Source: VAZQ01 sp963702695
GTDB lineage: Bacteria; Pseudomonadota; Alphaproteobacteria; Rhizobiales; Xanthobacteraceae
Assembly (NCBI GenBank): GCA_963702695.1
Contig: CAVPDS010000012.1
Coordinates: 1 to 64,000 of the forward strand
Direction of reading: 5' to 3'
DNA length: 64,000 bases
The position numbers and the translations under genes are program-made. Under the pieces are notes generated by a model. It ran no database searches and was not told the DNA's origin. It saw nothing but the letters and a program-made list of their open reading frames with translations. Below, in pieces: positions 16,973 through 25,917 of this stretch; the first letter of the stretch is position 1, and each line of letters starts with the position of its first letter.

Positions 16973-17338
16973 ATGAGCGACGCTGCATCCAATCCCTGGC
17001 CGACCGAATTGCGCCTGCATAAGGATCGCAAGACGCTCACGGTCGCCTTCGACAGCGGCGAGAGTTTCGATCTTGCCGCTGAATATCTGCGCGTGCGCAG
17101 CCCCAGTGCCGAGGTGCAGGGACATTCGCCGGCTGAACGCAAGATCGTCGGCGGCAAAAAGAACGTCGCGATCCTCGAGATCGTTCCGATCGGCAATTAC
17201 GCGGTGCGGCTCGTGTTCGACGATCTGCACTCGACCGGCATCTTCAGTTGGGACTATCTGCTCGAGCTCGGCCGCAACCGCGAAGACTACTGGCAGGACT
17301 ATCTCGACGAACTCGCCGGCAAGGGCCTCGCGCGGTAG
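16973..17338 (+). CDS. DUF971 (gamma-butyrobetaine hydroxylase N-terminal-like) protein
   Basis: About 121 residues forming a single DUF971 domain: WPTELRLHKDRKTLTVAF, then LAAEYLRVRSPSAEVQGH, then the C-terminal GIFSWDYLLELG and YLDEL. This small domain forms the N-terminal part of gamma-butyrobetaine dioxygenase and also occurs alone in bacteria, where it has been linked to iron-sulfur proteins. The ATG at 16973 was chosen because homology begins there; the upstream in-frame stretch is low-complexity. It stands alone, flanked by intergenic repeats. Confidence 0.85.
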   Translation: MSDAASNPWPTELRLHKDRKTLTVAFDSGESFDLAAEYLRVRSPSAEVQGHSPAERKIVGGKKNVAILEIVPIGNYAVRLVFDDLHSTGIFSWDYLLELGRNREDYWQDYLDELAGKGLAR

Positions 17339-17626
17339 CGCTCAATCTTATCCCGGACTTGTGGAGCGAAGCGGAACAAGAAGCGGCGTGGGCCGGCCCA
17401 GCGCACGGCCTACGGCGGTCGCTTTTTCTCTGGGTCCCGTTTCTCCTGGGTCCCGTCGGTGCTCGCGCTATGCGCTCGCTGGGCCGGGACACGAGTGATG
17501 ACGCAGGGCCATTACGCACCCCGTGAAATAGTTGTGTCGCGAGAGCGTACGCCTCTTATCCTTGCCTACGCGGAACGGGTATAGTGCCGAATCGCAAATG
17601 CCCGCGCCATTCGGATGGAGGCATTC

Positions 17627-18637
17627 ATGCGCAATGTCCGTGCTGCCGCGATCGGGTTGGGCGTCTTCCTGGCTGGAGCCACGGCCGTCATCTTCGGCGG
17701 CTCTCCCAGCTTCGCTCAGAAGGCCACGCTTGAGGAACTCGTTTCCTCGGTAGTGCACATCAAGACCTTCATCAGTCCCGATGGGCGGACGATCGGCAGT
17801 CTTGGCCGCCAGCGCGAAGGCTCCGGCGTCGTCATCGACGACAGCGGCCTGGTGCTCACCATCGGCTATCTGATGGTCGAAGCTTATGCGGCGGAGATCA
17901 CCACCAATACTGGGTTCGACGTTCCGGCCAACATCGTGGGCTACGATCACGAGAGCGGTTTTGGGCTCCTGCAGGCGGTCATGCCGCCGCACGTCAAGCC
18001 GTTGCCGCTCGGCAAATCCGCCGACCTGAAGGAGCGCGATCCGGTCGTGATCGCAGCGTTCGGCGGGCTCGACCAGGCGTCGCCCGCTTATGTCGTCAGC
18101 AAGCGCGAATTTGCCGGCAACTGGGAATACATGCTTGACGAGGCGATCTTCACGGCGCCGCCGCATCCGGCCTGGAGCGGGGCCGCGCTGATCAGTCGCG
18201 AAGGCAAGCTTGTCGGCGTCGGGTCGCTGATCGTTCCCGATGCCAACGGCAAGAATGACAAGACTGCCGGCAACATGTTCGTGCCGATCGACCTGTTGCC
18301 GCCGATCATGGCCGATCTCATCTCCTCCGGCCGCATCGCGGGCCCCGGTCACCCATGGCTCGGCATGACCACCAACGATGTGCACGGCCATTTGTTCGTG
18401 AGCAACGTGACGCCGGGCGGTCCGGCCGACAAGGCCGGCATCGCGCGTGGGGACATCGTCGTAGGCGTCAACGGCGAGGCGGCCAAGGGCCTCAACGATT
18501 TCTACCGCAAGGTCTGGGCACGCGGCGGCGCCGGCACGGTCATCCCGCTCGATGTGGTGCACGGTCCCGCGAAGCTGCGGGTCGACGTAACCTCGGTCAA
18601 TCGGCTCGATTACCTCAAACTCAAATCGACGTTCTGA
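17627..18637 (+). CDS. HtrA/DegP-like S1C-family protein with lost catalytic His and Asp (probable pseudoprotease), PDZ domain
   Basis: About 336 residues: a signal peptide (cleavage near SFAQ), a trypsin-like domain (about 35-225) and one PDZ domain (about 240-325, GHPWLGMTTNDVHGHLFV and GPADKAGIARGDIVVGVNG). By alignment to DegP, the TNxHV histidine is Tyr81 (LTIGYLMVEA) and the SDIALL aspartate is Gly111 (HESGFGLLQ), while the serine is kept (Ser184 in WSGAAL). It should not be an active serine protease and may act as a periplasmic chaperone or peptide-binding sensor. The ATG at 17627 has GGAGG five bases upstream. Confidence 0.88.
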   Translation: MRNVRAAAIGLGVFLAGATAVIFGGSPSFAQKATLEELVSSVVHIKTFISPDGRTIGSLGRQREGSGVVIDDSGLVLTIGYLMVEAYAAEITTNTGFDVPANIVGYDHESGFGLLQAVMPPHVKPLPLGKSADLKERDPVVIAAFGGLDQASPAYVVSKREFAGNWEYMLDEAIFTAPPHPAWSGAALISREGKLVGVGSLIVPDANGKNDKTAGNMFVPIDLLPPIMADLISSGRIAGPGHPWLGMTTNDVHGHLFVSNVTPGGPADKAGIARGDIVVGVNGEAAKGLNDFYRKVWARGGAGTVIPLDVVHGPAKLRVDVTSVNRLDYLKLKSTF

Positions 18638-18703
18638 GGGGACGCAGGTGCCTCACCGCCCTTGACCTGCCGTTGGCGCGTCAGCCCAGTGCAGTGCGTA
18701 AGC

Positions 18704-18985
18704 TCAGCGGTGGTGGCGGTGCTTGTGCGAACTGCGCCGCGAGCTTTTCTTGCTGGTGAAAAATACCTTGCAGGCGGGGCTGAGGCTCGCGCGCATGCGG
18801 GCGAGGCAGGCACCGGTCTTCGTGGCGTCGGGAATGAATTGGCCGCAGAGCCGCTGGGCATCGCCACTGCACGCGGCGCGCTCGTCCGGAGTTCCCTGCG
18901 CGGCCGCGGGCGTCGGCGCAAAGCTTGCGAGGGCGATCAGCAGCGTTGCGCCGGCAAGCGAAAGTGCCGTGAAGTCGTGTTTCAT
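18704..18985 (-). CDS. Small secreted cysteine-rich-repeat protein
   Basis: A 93-residue protein with an N-terminal Sec signal peptide (cleavage near PAAAQG) and a short domain with four cysteines: AACSGDAQRLCGQF, GACLARM and SPACKVFF. This spacing resembles the Cys-rich (GLG1-like) repeat found in small periplasmic proteins of Rhizobiales. The C-terminus is a basic Ser/Lys/His tail. The start at 18985 gives the best signal peptide, with an AGAGG site upstream. Function unknown. Confidence 0.7.
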   Translation of the reverse strand: MKHDFTALSLAGATLLIALASFAPTPAAAQGTPDERAACSGDAQRLCGQFIPDATKTGACLARMRASLSPACKVFFTSKKSSRRSSHKHRHHR

Positions 18986-19074
18986 CCTGGAGCCTCTTAT
19001 CTCTGGACTGGGATTTTGATCCGATAGCATTTGTCGTGGAGAAAATGGCTGGCCGGGTCAAGGCTGGCCAAACA

Positions 19075-20367
19075 TTAATATCTGTTCGCGATCGGCAGTT
19101 CCTCCGCCGGGAACAGCGTGATGACGCGGCAGCCCTTGTCGGTGACCACGACCTCCTCCTCGATCCGCGCGGCGGAATAGCCGTCCTGCGCCGGGCAGTA
19201 GGTTTCGAGCGCGAACACCATGCCCTCCTTGATCTCGGTCGGATGCGTGAGCGAGATCACCCGCGAGATGATCGGGCGCTCATGCAGCGCCAACCCGAGG
19301 CCGTGGCCAAATTGCAGGCCGAACGCCGACATCTCGTCGGGGAAGCCGAACTCCTCTGCCTTCGGCCACACCGAGCAGATGCGGTCGGTGGAGACGCCCG
19401 GCCTGATCAGTTCGATCGCGCAGTCGAGCCATTCGCGCGCCTTCTTGTAGGCGTCGTGCTGCACCGGCGTTGCCCGGCCGACATTGAAGGTGCGGTAGTA
19501 GCAGGTGCGATAGCCCATGAAGCTCTGCAGGATGTCGAAGAACGCCTGATCGCCGGGCCGCAGCATTCGGTCGGTGAAGTTGTGCGGGTGCGGGTTGCAA
19601 CGTTCGCCGGAAATGGCGTTGATCGCCTCCACGTCGTCGGACCCGTGCATATACAGGAACTTGTTTACTTCGGCGACGATGTCATTCTCACGCACGCCGG
19701 GCTTGAGCTGCTCGTGAATCAAGTGATAGGCGCCGTCGACCATCGCGGCGGCGCGATTGAGCAGCGCGATCTCATCCGCCGACTTGATCTCGCGCGCTTC
19801 GAGCATCACCTGCTGGCCGTCGTGTATCTTGAGGCCGGCCTTCTCCAGCTCGAACATCATCGGCGGCTCGATGATATCGACGCCGATCGGCATGTCGGCG
19901 ACGCCCGCCTCGCGAATGAGCGACGCCAGTTCCTCGGCGTGCCGCTTCATCAGCCCGAAGGAAGGGTTGACGGTGCCGCGCAGGCCGATGAGCCCGGCCT
20001 TGCAGTTCTCCGGCGCAAGCCACGGCGTGTAGAGCTTGTGATGCACGGCGGCCGAGCCGAAATCCCACAGGATCGGCTCGCCGGTGCGCGTCAGCAGCGC
20101 CCAACGCGAAAGCTTGTCGCGCTCCCATTCCCCGATCTTGGTCGAGGTGATGTAGCGGATGTTGTTGACATCGAAGACCAGCAGCGCGCCGAGATCCGAC
20201 TTTTCCAGCGCCTGCTTCACCCGCGACAGCCGATAGCGGTGCAGCCGCCGGTAATCCACCCGCTCCTCGAAATCGACCCCCATGATGCCGAGCGCAGGCA
20301 GCGCGCGGCCCCAGTTGTGGCGCGGGTTGATGTCCTCGGCGCGGATTTCGCGAACCGCCTGATCCAT
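19075..20367 (-). CDS. M24-family (Xaa-Pro aminopeptidase / DddP-like fold) protein with altered metal site
   Basis: A 430-residue pita-bread-fold protein with a creatinase-type N-terminal domain (GALLVFDVNNIRYITST, about 60-75) and an M24 C-terminal domain. Of the usual five metal ligands, Asp278 (AFFDIL), His355 (FGHGLGLALHERP), Glu388 and a Glu in the RIEEEV cluster (403-405) are present. The second Asp, in the SDxTRTF segment, is Cys289 (YRTCYYRTF). The layout resembles DMSP lyase DddP, but two DddP metal ligands are replaced. It could be a peptidase, a hydrolase of an amino-acid derivative, or a lyase. Start at 20367 with GGGAGAA upstream. Confidence 0.85.
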   Translation of the reverse strand: MDQAVREIRAEDINPRHNWGRALPALGIMGVDFEERVDYRRLHRYRLSRVKQALEKSDLGALLVFDVNNIRYITSTKIGEWERDKLSRWALLTRTGEPILWDFGSAAVHHKLYTPWLAPENCKAGLIGLRGTVNPSFGLMKRHAEELASLIREAGVADMPIGVDIIEPPMMFELEKAGLKIHDGQQVMLEAREIKSADEIALLNRAAAMVDGAYHLIHEQLKPGVRENDIVAEVNKFLYMHGSDDVEAINAISGERCNPHPHNFTDRMLRPGDQAFFDILQSFMGYRTCYYRTFNVGRATPVQHDAYKKAREWLDCAIELIRPGVSTDRICSVWPKAEEFGFPDEMSAFGLQFGHGLGLALHERPIISRVISLTHPTEIKEGMVFALETYCPAQDGYSAARIEEEVVVTDKGCRVITLFPAEELPIANRY

Positions 20368-20480
20368 GTTGTTCTCCCGGTTTCTCAGCAGCGCCCGCCG
20401 GCGCGAATGGCATGACGCGAGTATAGGCGAGGGCCTGCGTGATGTCGCAACCCTCGGTGACATTCGGCCGCGCGGCAACG

Positions 20481-21101
20481 TTACGGGGCCGCTGCCGTAG
20501 CGCCCTGGAGCGCCACTGCAGCCAGTTTCCTCGCGTGGTCGCGGACATCGGCGGGCCAAGCTTGCGTCATCGTCGCGAAAGCTTCGGCCTGGCCGGCGAA
20601 CAAGGCCCGCGTCGCTTCCTCGAAGCCCGGCTCGTTGCCCGCCATGGCCGACATGAACCGGTAGGCGGCCTCCTGTGACTCGCGCACGCGATCGCGCCCC
20701 TGATGGATGCGCCGCGCTTCCTCCACCAGCTTGCGCAGCGCGACCGAGGCGCCGCCGGGCTGCCGGTTGAGCCAGTCCCAATGCCGCGGCAGCAATGTGA
20801 CCTCACGCGCCACCACACCCAGGCGCGGACGACCCGGGCCGCGCGTCGTCTCGCTCTGCGCCGAAATCGGCGCCGCGTTGCCGCCGCCCGTTGCTGCCAG
20901 ACGCCGGCGCACATCCTCCGCCGTTCCGCGCAGATCGAGTTCGATTGGCTGGCTGGTGCGATCATCGAAGATCAGCACCTGCAGCGCGTCGTCCCGGTCG
21001 AGCGCCTCTTTCACCTTCAGCGCCACCAAGGCAAGCTCGCCCGAGGCGATGCAGCGCGAGCCCGCGAATGCCGTGCACGAGGACTGCGATGGTTCGGACA
21101 T
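20481..21101 (-). CDS. DUF2239 family protein
   Basis: A 206-residue protein matching the DUF2239 layout: a beta-rich N-terminal half (FAGSRCIASGELALVALKVKE, then VLIFDDRTSQPIELDLRG), a GPGRPRLGVVAREVTLLPRHW motif near residue 90 and an alpha-helical C-terminal half rich in Ala and Glu. Function is unknown. GGAGGGC precedes the ATG. A pair of CCCGGGTA motifs upstream probably controls it. Confidence 0.85.
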   Translation of the reverse strand: MSEPSQSSCTAFAGSRCIASGELALVALKVKEALDRDDALQVLIFDDRTSQPIELDLRGTAEDVRRRLAATGGGNAAPISAQSETTRGPGRPRLGVVAREVTLLPRHWDWLNRQPGGASVALRKLVEEARRIHQGRDRVRESQEAAYRFMSAMAGNEPGFEEATRALFAGQAEAFATMTQAWPADVRDHARKLAAVALQGATAAAP

Positions 21102-21130
21102 GGATGCCCTCCAAAACGAAGGTCGGCTTT

Positions 21131-21172
21131 TACCCGGGTATAATCTGCGGAGTCAATATCATCCGGGTAATA
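21131..21172. promoter_or_regulatory. Candidate operator pair upstream of the DUF2239 gene
   Basis: The perfect palindrome TACCCGGGTA lies at 21131-21140 and a related half-site ATCCGGGTAA at 21161-21170, 30 bp apart (about three helical turns), within an AT-rich stretch (TATAAT at 21139-21144). Such paired palindromes suggest cooperative repressor binding. The cognate regulator is not in the window. Confidence 0.4.
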
Positions 21173-21391
21173 TTACGCAAGGTCGCTCGCAATACTTTGC
21201 TGTCAGCTTCGCACTCTGGATGCTGCGTGACTTGCTCCTTCCGGCGCTTTGGATTGCAAGCTGGGTTGGGAACGATTTCGTCTGGCATGGCAAGGTGATG
21301 AATGTTGCCGACCGCAGGACGGCGGCATGGGCGTCATCCAACCGCAACAGATCAGCGATAAAGGAGTCGCGGGCGGCAAGAGGCAGGGCAG

Positions 21392-22204
21392 ATGCTCGTA
21401 AGGGCAATGAATGCTCCGAAACAGGTTCGGACGCTATTCTTGTCCGACATCCATCTCGGAACCAAGGGTTGCCAAGCCGACACCCTGCTCGATTTCCTGC
21501 GCTACTACGAAGCGGAAACCGTCTATCTCGTCGGCGACATTGTCGATGGCTGGCAATTGAAGACCGCCTGGTATTGGCCGCAGGCCCACAATGACATCGT
21601 CCAAAAACTCCTGCGCAAGGCGCGCAAGGGAGCCCGCCTCATCTACATTCCCGGCAATCACGACGAATTCCTGCGGGACTATTACGGGACGCATCTCGGT
21701 GGCGTCGAGGTCGTGGAGGATGCCGTCCATGTCGCGGCCAATGGCAAACGTTACCTCGTGGTTCACGGTGATTTGTTTGATGTCGTCATTCGTCATGCCC
21801 GTTGGCTGGCCTTGCTGGGCGACAAGGCCTACGAGTTCGCGATCTGGCTCAATACGCGATTTAATGCGGTGCGAAGGTCACTCGGACTGACGTATTGGTC
21901 GCTGTCCCAATGGGCAAAATTAAAGGTGAAGAATGCCGTCAATTTCATCGGGGCATTCGAACACGCGCTCGCCGCGGAAGCGCGCCGGCGTGGGACCGAC
22001 GGCGTCATCTGCGGCCACATTCATCACGCTGTGATCCGCAACCAGAACGGTTTCGCCTACATCAATTGCGGTGATTGGGTCGAGAGCTGCACCGCGGTTG
22101 TCGAACATTTCGACGGTCGTTTCGAAATCATTTGTTGGGTATCCCCGCCGCAGTCCTTGGGCAGGGCCGATCCGCCGAGTGCGTCCGAGCCGCTTTTCGC
22201 TTGA
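21392..22204 (+). CDS. LpxH-like UDP-2,3-diacylglucosamine diphosphatase family metallophosphoesterase
   Basis: A 270-residue calcineurin-type phosphoesterase with all family metal motifs: FLSDIHLG (D-x-H), VGDIVDGW, IPGNHDEFL, VVHGDLFD and ICGHIHHA. The length and the YWPQAHNDIVQKLL region match the UDP-2,3-diacylglucosamine pyrophosphatase relatives often found next to membrane-lipid genes. It may cleave a lipid-linked pyrophosphate. The start at 21392 has GAGG eight bases upstream; an alternative ATG lies at 21407. It is the first gene of a lipid-related neighbourhood and is convergent with psd. Confidence 0.85.
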   Translation: MLVRAMNAPKQVRTLFLSDIHLGTKGCQADTLLDFLRYYEAETVYLVGDIVDGWQLKTAWYWPQAHNDIVQKLLRKARKGARLIYIPGNHDEFLRDYYGTHLGGVEVVEDAVHVAANGKRYLVVHGDLFDVVIRHARWLALLGDKAYEFAIWLNTRFNAVRRSLGLTYWSLSQWAKLKVKNAVNFIGAFEHALAAEARRRGTDGVICGHIHHAVIRNQNGFAYINCGDWVESCTAVVEHFDGRFEIICWVSPPQSLGRADPPSASEPLFA

Positions 22205-22659
22205 GAGGCGCTCGCACCAAGCCCCTCGCCTTGGAGCACTGCGGCGCAGCGCCAGAAGATCCGACCAGGGCTGGGCAAGGCCCCAAAGCTTCAACAATGC
22301 GCGTTGGCGATGTGATATCCGCCCGGCCGCCTGCTGACTGCAAACCGCTCCGGAGGCCTTGAACCACCGGAGCAGCTACGAGTCGACGGCGGGACTGTCG
22401 CCGTCAGCTACTTGAGCCGGGCGCTGTCCCACCGAAGGGGGTGGCTCTCTTGCAATAACCCGGGAAAGCGAAGCGAAAGACCTTGTCTGCGAAATTCGCT
22501 GGCGCTGGCCATTCAGTGCACAGGATGCCTTCGATTCCAGCAGAGCGGACTTCGGTCGCGCGCGACTTCAAATGTTGAGGGCGACCGGCCCCGGCTTTCT
22601 CACCATTGCCCCGGGGCTCTTTATTTTATCCTGCAGCGGAGAAGCATTGCGCGGCCGCA
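22205..22659. other. Convergent intergenic region with hairpins and a terminator-like end
   Basis: A 455-bp stretch with no supportable protein gene. Read on the plus strand it has a GACGGCG/CGCCGTC hairpin at about 22384-22404, a CCACC/GGTGG hairpin near 22430-22445, and near the end GCCCCGG...CCGGGGC followed by TCTTTATTTTA (about 22590-22628), which looks like a Rho-independent terminator. The terminator is almost 400 bp from the upstream stop, so the region could hold a small RNA or only a long 3' untranslated region. Confidence 0.35.
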
Positions 22660-23526
22660 TCAAGGAACGCACATCAAGGGCTGCCCCATTTGAATGATGC
22701 TTCCTTCCCGTACGTCCGCGCACAACGAGAATCCTTCCGGCGCGAACACAATGATGGTCGAGCCGTGCTGAAACCAACCCATTTCCTGGCCCTTCTTGAA
22801 CTCGGCGCTGCATGGAATGACATTGGGTCCGCGGTGCCTGAGGCTGAGCAGGACATCGATGCAGTGCAGCCTGATGCTGGCGACGAGCACGGCCGCCACC
22901 GGCACCAGCGTGACGACATGGCCGGTCGCGGCGAGCTCGGTCCGAATCAAGGCCCGTTCGTTCTTGCAGAAGAGCTTTTCGACGCGCCGCAACGCGATCG
23001 GATTGACGTTCCAGGTGTCGCCGGAAATGTAGGTGACCTGGTCGACACGGCAATCGTGCGGCGCATGGAACCGATGGTACATGCCCGCGGTCAGCCGCAG
23101 CGTCACGAAGCGGCCGTTGCGGTGGGCGTCGACTAGAGAATCATCGCAGAGCAGGTCTTCGAGCGCGTACGGAAATCCCTTCACCTGAAAGAGATCGGTG
23201 CCCGCGATCGCACCGGATGCGCCCACGATCGCGTCGCAGGGACTGACGAGAATCGCGGGGTCATCGTTGACCGGGCGCGCGCCGGCCTTGAGCTCGCGGA
23301 TGAAACAATCGTGCATGCTGCGGAAGTGCGTTTTCCTCGCCTCGGTGAGATCGAGGTCGGAAAAAAAGCGCCAGAGGGCGATCGACAGGTCGCGCACCTG
23401 AGGCTGTTCGATCTGGCTGAACCAGCCCACGAACTGGGTGACCAGCCGCCGGGGGATCCGGTTGGTGAGCAGAAAATTCAAGTCCTCGTGCGCGAAGGTC
23501 TGTTGAATCCGGGTTCGAATCGTCAT
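22660..23526 (-). CDS. psd: Phosphatidylserine decarboxylase family protein
   Basis: About 288 residues. The proenzyme family cleaves itself at a G-S-T motif to form a pyruvoyl group; here FQHGSTIIVF lies near the C-terminus. The catalytic-triad context is present: SPCDAIVG (Asp), YHRFHAPHDC (His) and Ser of HGST. It makes phosphatidylethanolamine from phosphatidylserine at the inner membrane. The start at 23526 avoids overlap with the divergent aminotransferase gene. An N-terminal region of about 65 residues resembles long PSD forms. Nearby pmtA could methylate its product, which supports a lipid function for this neighbourhood. Confidence 0.88.
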   Translation of the reverse strand: MTIRTRIQQTFAHEDLNFLLTNRIPRRLVTQFVGWFSQIEQPQVRDLSIALWRFFSDLDLTEARKTHFRSMHDCFIRELKAGARPVNDDPAILVSPCDAIVGASGAIAGTDLFQVKGFPYALEDLLCDDSLVDAHRNGRFVTLRLTAGMYHRFHAPHDCRVDQVTYISGDTWNVNPIALRRVEKLFCKNERALIRTELAATGHVVTLVPVAAVLVASIRLHCIDVLLSLRHRGPNVIPCSAEFKKGQEMGWFQHGSTIIVFAPEGFSLCADVREGSIIQMGQPLMCVP

Positions 23527-23561
23527 CTTCCCGTAAACCGTGGCTACTAAATTCTGATTCG

Positions 23562-25250
23562 ATGGATTGGACCAGCACCACACTGGCATTCTACGGCCTG
23601 GGCGCCATTGCGGTCGCCACCTCGCTGGCGACCTTGCGCCGGCGGCTGCGGCTTTCGAAGGCCAAACACCGGTCGCTGACGGGACACGCGCGATTGTCGC
23701 GGCGGGTGGCCTCGCTCATACCGTTCTATGAATACGACGAAGCGAGCTTCTTCAGTTCTGATGGCGTTCCGCCCGACGTCGCGGCGCGTCGGCGTGAGGG
23801 ATTCATGCGCCTGTCGTCGTTGAACGCCACCCGCTCTCCTCAAACGCTTCGGTGCACCGAACAGGCGATCGACGGCATTTCCGATCTTCAGTTCACCGAT
23901 GCCTATCGCGTGCCGTTTCAGTACAGCCGATTTGTGCGTCAGCACTTGAAATCGGGTGCATTCGTGCAATCGTCCGCCGGCGTGATGCTGACCGATTTGG
24001 ATGGCAATCAGTTTTACGATCTCGGCGGATCGTACGGTGTGAACGTCTTCGGATACGACGTCTACAAGGAACTGATCGAACGGGGGATTGAACGGGTCCG
24101 CGCGCTCGGTCCGGTGCTCGGCTCGTATCATCCGGTGGTGGCGGAGAACGTCAGGCGCCTGAGGGAAATCTCCGGGCTGGACGAGGTGTCGTTCCACATG
24201 TCGGGCACCGAGGCGGTGATGCAGGCGGTCCGCCTGGCGCGCTATCACACCGGCCGGTCGCACCTTGTCCGCTTCTGCGGTGCCTACCACGGCTGGTGGG
24301 GCGACGTGCAGCCGGGGGTCGGCAATCCGGTGCCGGCGCGTGAGACTTATACGCTCACGGACATGTCCGACAATTCGTTGCGCGTGCTTCGGACCCGGCG
24401 CGACATCGCCTGCGTTCTCATCAATCCGTTGCAGGCCTTGCATCCGAACGCGCCGGCGCCGGCCAACTCGTCGCTGATCGACAGCAGCCGGAACGGGAAT
24501 TTCGACAAGGCCGCCTATGCCGATTGGCTCAAGCGGCTGCGGGCGGTCTGCACCGAGCGGAATATCGTCTTGATCTTCGACGAGGTGTTTGTCGGCTTTC
24601 GTCTCGCCGTCGGCGGGGCCCAGGAATATTTCGGCGTTCGGGCGGATCTCGTGACCTATGGCAAGACGCTGGGCGGCGGACTTCCGATCGGGGCCGTCTG
24701 CGGCCGCAAGGACCTGATGAAGCGGTTTCGCGACGACCGGCCGGCCGAGGTCTGCTTCGCTCGGGGGACGTTCAATTCGCATCCCTACGTCATGGCGGCG
24801 ATGCACGAGTTCCTGTGCTACCTCGATACGCCGAAAGCTGGCGCGCTCTATCGCGATCTGGATGAGGTTTGGAACGAACGGACCGATCGTCTGAACCGGC
24901 GTCTGCGCACCGACGGGCTGCCGGTGCAGATCTCGAACATGTCGTCGATCTGGCTCGTCTGCTACACGCAGCCGTCGCGCTACAATTGGATGCTGCAATA
25001 CTACCTGCGTGCCGAGGGGCTGGCGCTCGGCTGGATCGGAACCGGCCGCTTGATTTTCAGCCTGAACTACACCGAGGCCGATTTTGACGCCGTGGCGGAC
25101 CGGTTCATCGCGGCCGCCAACAGGATGCGCCAGGATGCCTGGTGGTGGCATGACCCGGCGGCGACCAACAGATCGATCAAGCGCAGCATCCTCGAGGAGA
25201 TGATCGCGCATCGATTATCCCGGAAAGGGCGAAGCCCGCAGCAGCCCTGA
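23562..25250 (+). CDS. Membrane-anchored class III PLP-dependent aminotransferase (GSA-aminomutase-like)
   Basis: A 562-residue protein with one predicted N-terminal membrane helix (about 8-27, followed by RRRLRL) and a class III aminotransferase domain from about residue 130. It has the PLP-contact Asp in LIFDEVFVGFRL and the Schiff-base Lys in TYGKTLGGGLPIGAVCGR, as in glutamate-1-semialdehyde aminomutase. Most class III enzymes are soluble and about 430 residues; the extra 100 or more N-terminal residues and membrane anchor are unusual and point to a lipid-linked or membrane substrate. It starts only 35 bp from psd on the opposite strand, with no clear ribosome site. Confidence 0.85.
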   Translation: MDWTSTTLAFYGLGAIAVATSLATLRRRLRLSKAKHRSLTGHARLSRRVASLIPFYEYDEASFFSSDGVPPDVAARRREGFMRLSSLNATRSPQTLRCTEQAIDGISDLQFTDAYRVPFQYSRFVRQHLKSGAFVQSSAGVMLTDLDGNQFYDLGGSYGVNVFGYDVYKELIERGIERVRALGPVLGSYHPVVAENVRRLREISGLDEVSFHMSGTEAVMQAVRLARYHTGRSHLVRFCGAYHGWWGDVQPGVGNPVPARETYTLTDMSDNSLRVLRTRRDIACVLINPLQALHPNAPAPANSSLIDSSRNGNFDKAAYADWLKRLRAVCTERNIVLIFDEVFVGFRLAVGGAQEYFGVRADLVTYGKTLGGGLPIGAVCGRKDLMKRFRDDRPAEVCFARGTFNSHPYVMAAMHEFLCYLDTPKAGALYRDLDEVWNERTDRLNRRLRTDGLPVQISNMSSIWLVCYTQPSRYNWMLQYYLRAEGLALGWIGTGRLIFSLNYTEADFDAVADRFIAAANRMRQDAWWWHDPAATNRSIKRSILEEMIAHRLSRKGRSPQQP

Positions 25251-25266
25251 CGATTTTTTCTTCAGC

Positions 25267-25917
25267 TCAGCCGGGGCGCTGCGCTTCTGCGCCGTCTTCC
25301 TCGCTCCATTCCTCGTCGTGCCGGCCGTGAAGCGGGTCGATCCACTCGCCGCGCAGCAGATACAGGGGCGATTTGTAATAAAGCTTGATGTCGTGGAATG
25401 GGTCCGTCAGGATTTTTGCGGCCCATACCAATCCGGTCTGCACATCCTTGATCACGAACAGTTGGACGATGCGGAACAGAAAGCCGCCCAAGGCGATCGC
25501 GAGCCAGATCTGCGCAACATGCCGCACGAAGTCCGTTGCATTGGCGTGTGGCGTCAAGCGGCCGAACAGGCTCGGATCGAACAGCAGAACAAGCGGCGAT
25601 AGAGCCCAGATCGTCAGCAGGACAACCTTGCGCTGGAGGTTGTAGCCGACCTTCACTTCTTCCTTGTATTCGTGACTGGCCTGGTTCGTCACGTCATAGC
25701 CCTTGGGCTCGAAGAAGAAATGGCCGATCTGCCGCGCTGTCATCGCCACCAGCCAGCCGACCAACGCTGCAATGGCGGGATCCTTGAACATCATCACGTA
25801 GGCCAACAGGAAACTCAGTGCGCTGATCAGGTGGAGCGATTGATTGACGCGGCTGTGGTGATAATAGCGATGATCGTCCCACCGTTGCACCCTCAGTGCT
25901 TCCAGGAAGTGGTCCAT
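25267..25917 (-). CDS. DUF962/Mpo1-like membrane protein
   Basis: A 216-residue polytopic membrane protein with four or so helices. Histidine motifs YYHHSRVNQSLH (about 20-31) and QIGHFFFEPKGYD (about 70-82) match the HHxxxN...H and GHxxFE pattern of DUF962, the family of the yeast 2-hydroxy-fatty-acid dioxygenase Mpo1. The match is from motif positions only; overall similarity is low. AGGGGA lies about nine bases before the ATG. It ends 16 bp from the convergent aminotransferase gene. If the family call is right it may act on a 2-hydroxy fatty acid or other lipid chain. Confidence 0.6.
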   Translation of the reverse strand: MDHFLEALRVQRWDDHRYYHHSRVNQSLHLISALSFLLAYVMMFKDPAIAALVGWLVAMTARQIGHFFFEPKGYDVTNQASHEYKEEVKVGYNLQRKVVLLTIWALSPLVLLFDPSLFGRLTPHANATDFVRHVAQIWLAIALGGFLFRIVQLFVIKDVQTGLVWAAKILTDPFHDIKLYYKSPLYLLRGEWIDPLHGRHDEEWSEEDGAEAQRPG

